Part shown: positions 57,321 through 64,000 of the stretch, in pieces | How positions within the stretch are numbered: the first letter of the stretch is position 1 | How the letters are laid out: each line of letters opens with the position of its first letter | Source: Glandiceps talaboti | Lineage: Eukaryota > Hemichordata > Enteropneusta > Spengelidae | Length of the DNA stretch: 64,000 bases | Direction of reading: 5' to 3' | Assembly (NCBI RefSeq): GCF_964340395.1 | Contig: NC_135570.1 | Coordinates: 2,434,501 to 2,498,500, forward strand | Translations under genes and position numbers: made by a program | Notes under the pieces: model-generated | Seen by the model: the letters and a program-made list of their open reading frames with translations, nothing else | What the model was told of the DNA's origin: nothing | The model's database searches: none

Positions 57321-60100
57321 CTGTAAAATAATCAACACAAAGCACTCAATGTCAGATTTTATTATTTTTATTCTTCTAGAATTGCTGACATTTCACCTAG
57401 GTAGTACCAATCAGTTCCTCATTTTTTTCTTTCCAGAAGTACATGTACAAATGTAACACGTTTGGAAATGGTTAACACATTTATTTTTTTTAGTATTTCA
57501 TCCACACACTGATATATGTGTATTATACCATGCACAAGCCAAGTTGAACAAAAAATATGGAATTTATACTCTGGTCGTTCTACATCATGACAATGCCGTC
57601 CATGTCACGACAACGTTTGTCTATGTCACTGGTTCTGTTGTGGTCGAAATATGAGTCATAACATTCAAAATTCCAATTACTTTTCCCGATTTTTCTTTGA
57701 TATTACTGGCACTGGTATAATTATGTTAATATCCAATATTTTTAAATCGATATACATTTTATACATACAAAAATGTACTACAAATGAAAACTGCTCCATG
57801 TTTGTTTCTGTTTGCCATCTCTGATCTACACCATACATTGTATACATCTCTGATCCTTACATTGTATTTATTCACAGTTTTGACTTCTCTATAATTACGC
57901 TATCTATAAGTACACTACATATGTTCCTTTTTTTTGTATCTCATCAGTTATCTGTGACCAACATCTATCATATATGCCGAGTTTTTAGGTCAGCTTTCTG
58001 CAGTAAAGATGATTGAAAGGCAATCCTACAAGAACTAGAAATCTTGTAAGCATTTTGACAGCCTTCAGTTTAACTTCTTTTTTTCTCTTAATCTAAACTA
58101 GATTTATTTCTTAATCTAAACTAGATTTATTTGATCATTTCTTATGACAATGTTAAGGGTTATATTTCCATTGTGTGATTAAGGTTCATAGTAGACGGAT
58201 TGAAATTTCGCATTCGTTTCCAATTTACCATTCCAAAGTAACTATATTGTACTGTGCTATATTCCCAGTTTAAATATAACTCATGGGTACATGTGTCTCT
58301 TGACAGAAGTACTTATTAAAGGCAATTTTTTTCATTTCCATATATTATTATATCCAATTGTTTTATGAAATACACTGAATTTATAAAATACCTCTGTATG
58401 TTTGCATGTTAGTCACTTTCTTTTATGCAAGTATAGGACAACCTGCAAGTGTGTTAGCAAGAACTCAGTGTGTCATTGCATTGTTGTTGAAATAATGCAG
58501 TCTTTTTTGTAAACTGGTCAATGAACTGCTTTAGTGGTGCAGATTATGAGTCAGTTTAAGAATACCTCTACCCACATGTGTACATGAGACATGTAACACT
58601 GATTCTCCATGTTCATTGTGTTCAACATTTCATGGGAAATGGGGTACTATTCTGACTGTGTTTTTGCTATGATTGGGGAACCCAGGTAACAGAAAGGGAG
58701 AAAGGGGTAAAAATGGCAGTGTTTTCCCACAGAGTCTATGGTAATTTTGTTTGGGAACCCAGGTAAAATGACACGGAGCCCCAGTAGATTTTACCTACTT
58801 AGCACCCTTAGCAAAAACACTGACTGATGAACCAAAGGGGACAGTTAGTGTAATGGACAAACAGTTACACATTCATCATTGATTGTATTGGTACTACTAC
58901 TATGCAGTTACAGTACTGATTTCAGACTACTAATTTCAGACTAGAGCTTTCAGAAAAACATTTTGTTTTTGCTAAACAAACCCATTCCCTCCATGTAAAA
59001 TAGTCCCTTTGTTTTAACTTACTCACTTTCATTACCTAACAACTCTCATTGTTCTTAGCCAAACCACCTTTGTTCTATGATAACATTGTTACAAATTTTT
59101 GGTACAAATTTACATATACCATGAACTTTCACAGACAACATAAATCCCTATTGCTCTGTGCAAATTTTCTTTGTTTTTTATGGCTAAATCACCTGGGTCC
59201 CTCACAATAGGGTATTTTGGCTGAAGCTAAAAAGTACCTGTAAAGTCTGATATGTTGATTCTGTGCATGGAGGTACAATGTAGGAAGGACTTCCTTCCTC
59301 CATGGTTCTGTGCTTCTATAAGGACTTATCCGATTATCATCACAAAGAAGGATGAGTATAGATCATGGCAGCAGAGTGTCTTCCATTGTCTATGGCTCAC
59401 CTAGTTAATCCCTACATTATATTGTCCCCATGGACAAAATATGATTACCATGCAATTTAATCATTTTAGCAAATAAAAACCAGCTGATTTCTTTTCATTT
59501 CCCCCTAATTCATTTGCAACATGACAGACAGTCAATGCAAATAATTCTAACAGGATACTTTTTGTGTAAAGTAAGAAGACAGAAGTGACTTACACAAAAT
59601 ACAAGCAGGTCACAGTTTTTTTAGCATTGAACTTTCAATCTATTCTGGTCAACGATCCTCATCAGAATGACAAATTCTACAATTACAGCTGACTGCTAAG
59701 TAATATATGATATTTTTAGTCATACAAAGTCAAGAGGGGTGGGGTGGGGTGGGGTGGGGGAGGGGAAGGGGAGAACTTTTGTTCCAAACAGTGACACAAC
59801 TTGAAGTGTGCAGTCGAAAATTTCAGGTAAATTTTCAAGTTGTGTTTGGAACAAAAGTTCAAATTGAATACTATGGTTTACCAACACAGATGAATTTCCA
59901 TTTGATGTTCCATTATTTCTAAGATACAACAGGTGGGTAGTCTCAGTAATCATTTGTCTTAAAATGTACATGTACATGTACACAAACATATCATTGTTTT
60001 CTCCATAGCAAATAGCGATAGAGTTGTGGAATATTTACATACACTTTGTCATTCTTATGTTTATACAATTATAGACATGTTATTGCTACCTTAGAAATCA
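57321..60100. other. No exon found; includes dispersed repeat copy 3 and a hairpin
   Basis: I looked on the minus strand for the ZSWIM8 N-terminal exons and saw none. 57517-57740 is a third copy of the TATACCATGCAC repeat. 59736-59772 is G-rich (GGGGTGGGGTGGGG). 59773-59862 is an inverted repeat (GAACTTTTGTTCCAAACA and its complement). Confidence 0.5.
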
Positions 60101-60104
60101 TAGT

Positions 60105-60965
60105 GAGGAGGCCAGCACTACTCTATGATAGATTGTGGAGAACATTTTAACGCATAAGATGGAACTAAGGCTTATGGAAAACCCTTTAAATTATAGGAAG
60201 GAGCCAATTACTCTAAAGAGGTCTTGGGAGAACCTGAGCTACCACTCTACAAAGGTCTAGGGAAAACATTGTAATTATACAGTGGAACCCACTACTCTAT
60301 AAAGGCCTGGAGAGATCCTGACCCACTACTCTATAAAAACCTGGAGAGATCCTGACCCACTACTCTATAAAGTCCTAGGGAGAGCCTTATTAATTATACT
60401 ATAGGCTGGAACCCACTACTCTATAAAGGTGCGGGGAGAACCTTTTAAATCATACTGTGGAACCCACTTCTCTACAAAGGCCTTGACTAGACCCTGTAAA
60501 TTATGGGATGGAACCCACTACTCTACAAGGGACTGGGGAGAACCCTTTAAATCAAAGGATGAACAAACCACTACTCTATAAAGGTCTGGGGAGAACTTTT
60601 AAATCATACGGTGGAACCCACTTCTCTACAAAGGCCTTGACTAGACCCTGTAAATTATGGGATGGAACCCACTACTCTACAAGGGACTGGGGAGAACCCT
60701 TTAAATCAAAGGATGAACAAACCACTACTCTATAAAGGTCTGGGGAGAACCCTTTAAATCAAAGGATGAACAAACCACTACTCTATAAAGGTCTAAGGAG
60801 AACCCTGTTAACTCATAGGGTGGAACCACTACTCTATGAAGGTCTGGGGAAAGTCCTATAACTCATAGCCTGGAACCCACTATTCTAGGGAAAACCCTAT
60901 AAATCAGAGGATGGAACAAACCACTAGTGACGACTCTATAAACGTCTAAAGAGAACCCCATATCG
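60105..60965 (+). repeat. Minisatellite, ~55-65-bp unit, about 13 copies
   Basis: Words GGAACCCACTACTCTATAAA, GGTCTGGGGAGAACC and CTTTAAATCA recur with variable spacing. A higher-order duplication is visible at 60420-60560 and 60590-60740. The + ORF at 60508-60735 just reads the repeat. Confidence 0.9.
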
Positions 60966-63900
60966 CAATGTATAGGCAATAGTACACATATAGAATATAG
61001 TATGGTTTTTTGTTACAGATGAAATTAATGACAAACATCAATGACAAAAATGTATATGTACGAAGGCCCACTGAGAACTATGTAGATTATAGGTGACTAA
61101 ATATGTTATCCTTGTCACATCAATTTCATATGTATTTGCATTTACATGTATATTCTTTGTTGTATACAATATAGCCTGTAAGTAAGTGTAATTATATAAT
61201 TTTGAAATGAAACATGTACTCAAATTTCATGAAATTTATACTAAGAGTACATTCAAGCTCACTTATCCATACATGTATCTATAAATTGTATCAATCCACT
61301 ACTTTTCTCTGAGGCATAAATTTATTATGATTATAAATATCAGACCCATAGACTCTACACCAAATGACCTTTTCAAATACAGAATAATGACGTCCTTCAA
61401 ATACAAATCCAGCATATCAGAATACAATCAGAATATAGATACTGCAAGACTAGGACATATATCATTGCAGTAAACAACCATATTGAATGAATATTATGTG
61501 TTGCTGACTCAGTGATTAGTTTCACTATATGGAGACAGACTGGACTAGCTTTTGCTATTTTCCGTTCACCCTTTACTCTTTTATTTACCCAACAATGTAA
61601 AATATTTCTTCTTTTTCAATACTGTAACAAATTGGTAATAAATAAGTAATAATAATAATAATATGTGTATTGTTACTGACTCAGTGATTAGTTCCATGTA
61701 TATTAATAATTATTCAAAACAACAAGGTTCATATCCCTAGACTATGTGCAGTGGGACCCACCCATGGTTTCATAAAAATAATAATTTATATTTTCATTAA
61801 CATAACAATGCATTCTTTTGTTATGTAAATGTATGATGATTCTATCACTATACAGCCTAGGGAGAGCTCAGTATGTGTAAAAGACAACATGATATCATTC
61901 TGCTTTACAATTTTGGATATCTTACAATAATTTTTTTTACAGAATAATTCGTGATATTTCATAATATATGAATGATGTAGAGATACAAATATTTTTATTT
62001 GATCTATCTCTTAAATTACACACACTGAAAATTGACAAAATATATTCCAAATTTTATATAAACGGATGTCATCAAATCTCATATTTCAACGACCTAGTTA
62101 ACTGACAAGCATGAAATACAAAAAAATTTGTATTCGATGATAGATAAGGGAAAAAAATGTGAACATGAACCAATTGACCTTCATTATACATTATAATATT
62201 CGAAGGTTTCATGACCCCATGGTTAGGATGGATCAAGCCATATTTACAGTTTATCTGTACCATGATTAAAATCGCTGTGTGTAATTAGCTACTTCAAATG
62301 TGATTAATTATTCAAATTTTTAATCAGAATGCTCCTAAACCATACGATAATTTGACATACCATATATTTGTATATTCATTCAACCAGTTTATCCTGCTAA
62401 TATATACTGGTTTCCTTTATTAAAAAAGTCTTTCATGCTTGAAAGTCGTGACTGATGTGCTGCCAAGGTCACATATACCAAATTATACTATAGTGCATAG
62501 AGTGAAAGGCAGAAAAGATCAGAAAAATGTAGCTAATTGACATAATAATGTAACCTACGAAATTATACTAATTACAGTGAAAGAGAGGAATAATCTGAAA
62601 ATACAGCTATCGAATATGGCAATGTACATGTAACCTGGATACACATATACTGAGGCAGAACCATCATAATACATGTAAAGACAAGCTAACACAGAACAGT
62701 CATAAAAAAATACAACTAACACAGAACCATCATAAAAATATAGCTAACATACATGTAGAACCATCATCAAAATACAGCTAGCTAACACAGAACCATCATC
62801 AAAATACAGCTAGCTAACACATCCACGTAACCAAAATTCACATATTATCAACATACATGTAGAGTGAACAGGACCTTCTTGAAGTTAAAAATACAGCAAT
62901 GACACGAGAACACAATACACACATTTTTCTGTCTTTCATGTTTACAATGACACCTTCACTCTCTAGTATAAATATAGGTACATGTAAGGTGTGTCTTTCA
63001 AATAAGGTTTTAATGACATTTAATACATATCTTTTTTAACTATTACTGCAGTGCAGAGGATGTCTGTAGACTCATTATTTCCAATAGTTGTATTTTTTTT
63101 ATGTAGTTTAGTATCCCCACTGGATTCATTATTGTGTTTCTGTTATGAAGTGTATCTTTCTATGACATTTTCTCTTCAAGTCAGTCATTAGTTTATTTTC
63201 TATGTATGTATTTTTAATGTAATTTACACTACCATCTGATTCCATTAGGTTTAATGCCTTTTATTATATGCTTATGTCACTTCTGAAACAAGATTTGTAC
63301 ATTTGAACAATTTTTTCATCTAGACACCTAAAGTAATGTCACCACTAAATCTCCAGGCAATTGGTCAGGCGGTTTTTACTTTAAGTCATTTACACACACA
63401 CAACCACAAATACATGTACACACGTTTTGTAATGGCTATACAATGTAGCCCTACTGCACTACTCTACTTTTCAGTTGTGCTAAAAAAATACAAATATTTG
63501 AAAGGAAATAACAAAATAACACAATCTCATAAGTGTCCTTCTTACATGATTATTTTGCTATAACTTGAGTGTCATTAACTAAGTGTCATTATATCATGTT
63601 AGCAAAATGATTGACAGCCCTTTAATATTTTTATGATACAATTTCATTTTGGACTATGCTACAGTAAACATCAATGACTGACATATAATTAGATATTATT
63701 CCCCGACATTTTTCTTCGTTCAGCCGGGAAAGAGGGACCTAAGGGGCCTTGTCACTAAGAGTTGCACAACAGAGGAACCACTATTACCCACTTGTGTAAT
63801 CTCTCACATTGAAGAACAATGTATTTAGTTTGCGTCTATCTTAGGCCTAAAAAAAAATAATTGTTTGGTTCCAGTTACCTGACCCCCACCTAGCTTTTCA

Positions 63901-64000
63901 CTGCCGGCCCTACACTTTTTTATATATATATTCGAGGAAAAAAATGATAAAATCGCAAAAATTGTGAAGTTTGTGAAATAGTGGAAGTGGAAATGACATC
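60966..64000. other. No gene seen; AT-rich with dispersed repeats
   Basis: 62690-62850 has short tandem CACAGAACCATCATMAAAATA units. 63290-63485 is copy C of the hairpin-ended repeat, ending ACTGCACTACTC...AGTTGTGCTAA. 63690-63840 is a partial copy of the palindromic family (TTATTCCCCGACATTTTTCT). No ZSWIM8 exon or other coding region is supported. Confidence 0.5.

Noticed and set aside
57321-64000. ZSWIM8 N-terminal exon within the window
   Set aside because: I scanned the minus strand for the conserved acidic start and the PFEVVEKV-type block and found nothing; the short frames there have no similarity.
1-64000. Bacterial or viral signatures (operons, ribosome binding sites, integrases, phage genes)
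   Set aside because: None were seen. Gene structure, repeats and protein matches are all those of an animal nuclear genome.

Overview
The window is nuclear DNA from an animal, most likely a marine invertebrate. It is AT-rich, its genes have introns with GT/AG borders, and most of it is non-coding DNA full of miniature transposons, tRNA-derived SINEs and microsatellites. The protein matches (ZSWIM8, CDK11, MAD2 families) are bilaterian-like, but nothing I can see fixes the phylum.

Layout, left to right. 1-2708 looks like an intron. 2709-6316 is one very large 3' terminal exon (+) of an unrecognised coiled-coil and disordered protein. A TTAA-flanked miniature element sits 8 bp after its stop codon. 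6.8-13.8 kb is repeat-rich and ends in a single exon encoding the C-terminus of a MAD2-like spindle-checkpoint protein (13780-13946, +). 14-19.5 kb holds a duplicated tRNA-SINE, a small inverted-repeat element and a hairpin-ended dispersed repeat.

19.5-29.1 kb is a transposon cluster. It contains a 971-bp foldback element whose two 408-bp arms are nearly identical. Next come a ~124-bp tandem array and then an apparently complete hAT-like DNA transposon (21299-27254) with terminal inverted repeats, target duplication, two coding exons and a 1196-residue transposase. A 1.7-kb piggyBac-like non-autonomous element with TTAA duplications closes the cluster. 29.8-30.9 kb (-) carries two splice-bounded exons of a CDK11-like kinase, but the exons that belong between them are missing, so it is probably a gene fragment. 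A CpG-containing first-exon candidate lies at 31.75-31.83 kb (-). 32-34.5 kb is microsatellite, poly-C and tandem repeat.

The right half (39.0-57.3 kb, -) is one gene, the orthologue of ZSWIM8 (Drosophila Dora, C. elegans EBAX-1). ZSWIM8 is the substrate receptor of a cullin-RING ligase that degrades Argonaute during target-directed microRNA decay. I place 15 exons whose splice phases all agree, about 1712 residues running from just before the SWIM zinc finger to the stop codon. The N-terminal exon(s) were not found and probably lie beyond 64 kb. Its introns hold a 67-bp satellite, two SINEs with a shared central domain, MITEs and minisatellites. 57.3-64 kb holds only repeats that I can identify.

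I see no previously undescribed multi-gene system. The most interesting material is the intact hAT-like element, the foldback element that carries an apparent first exon in both arms, the satellite that seems to derive from a MITE, and the unrecognised 1.2-kilo-residue exon.
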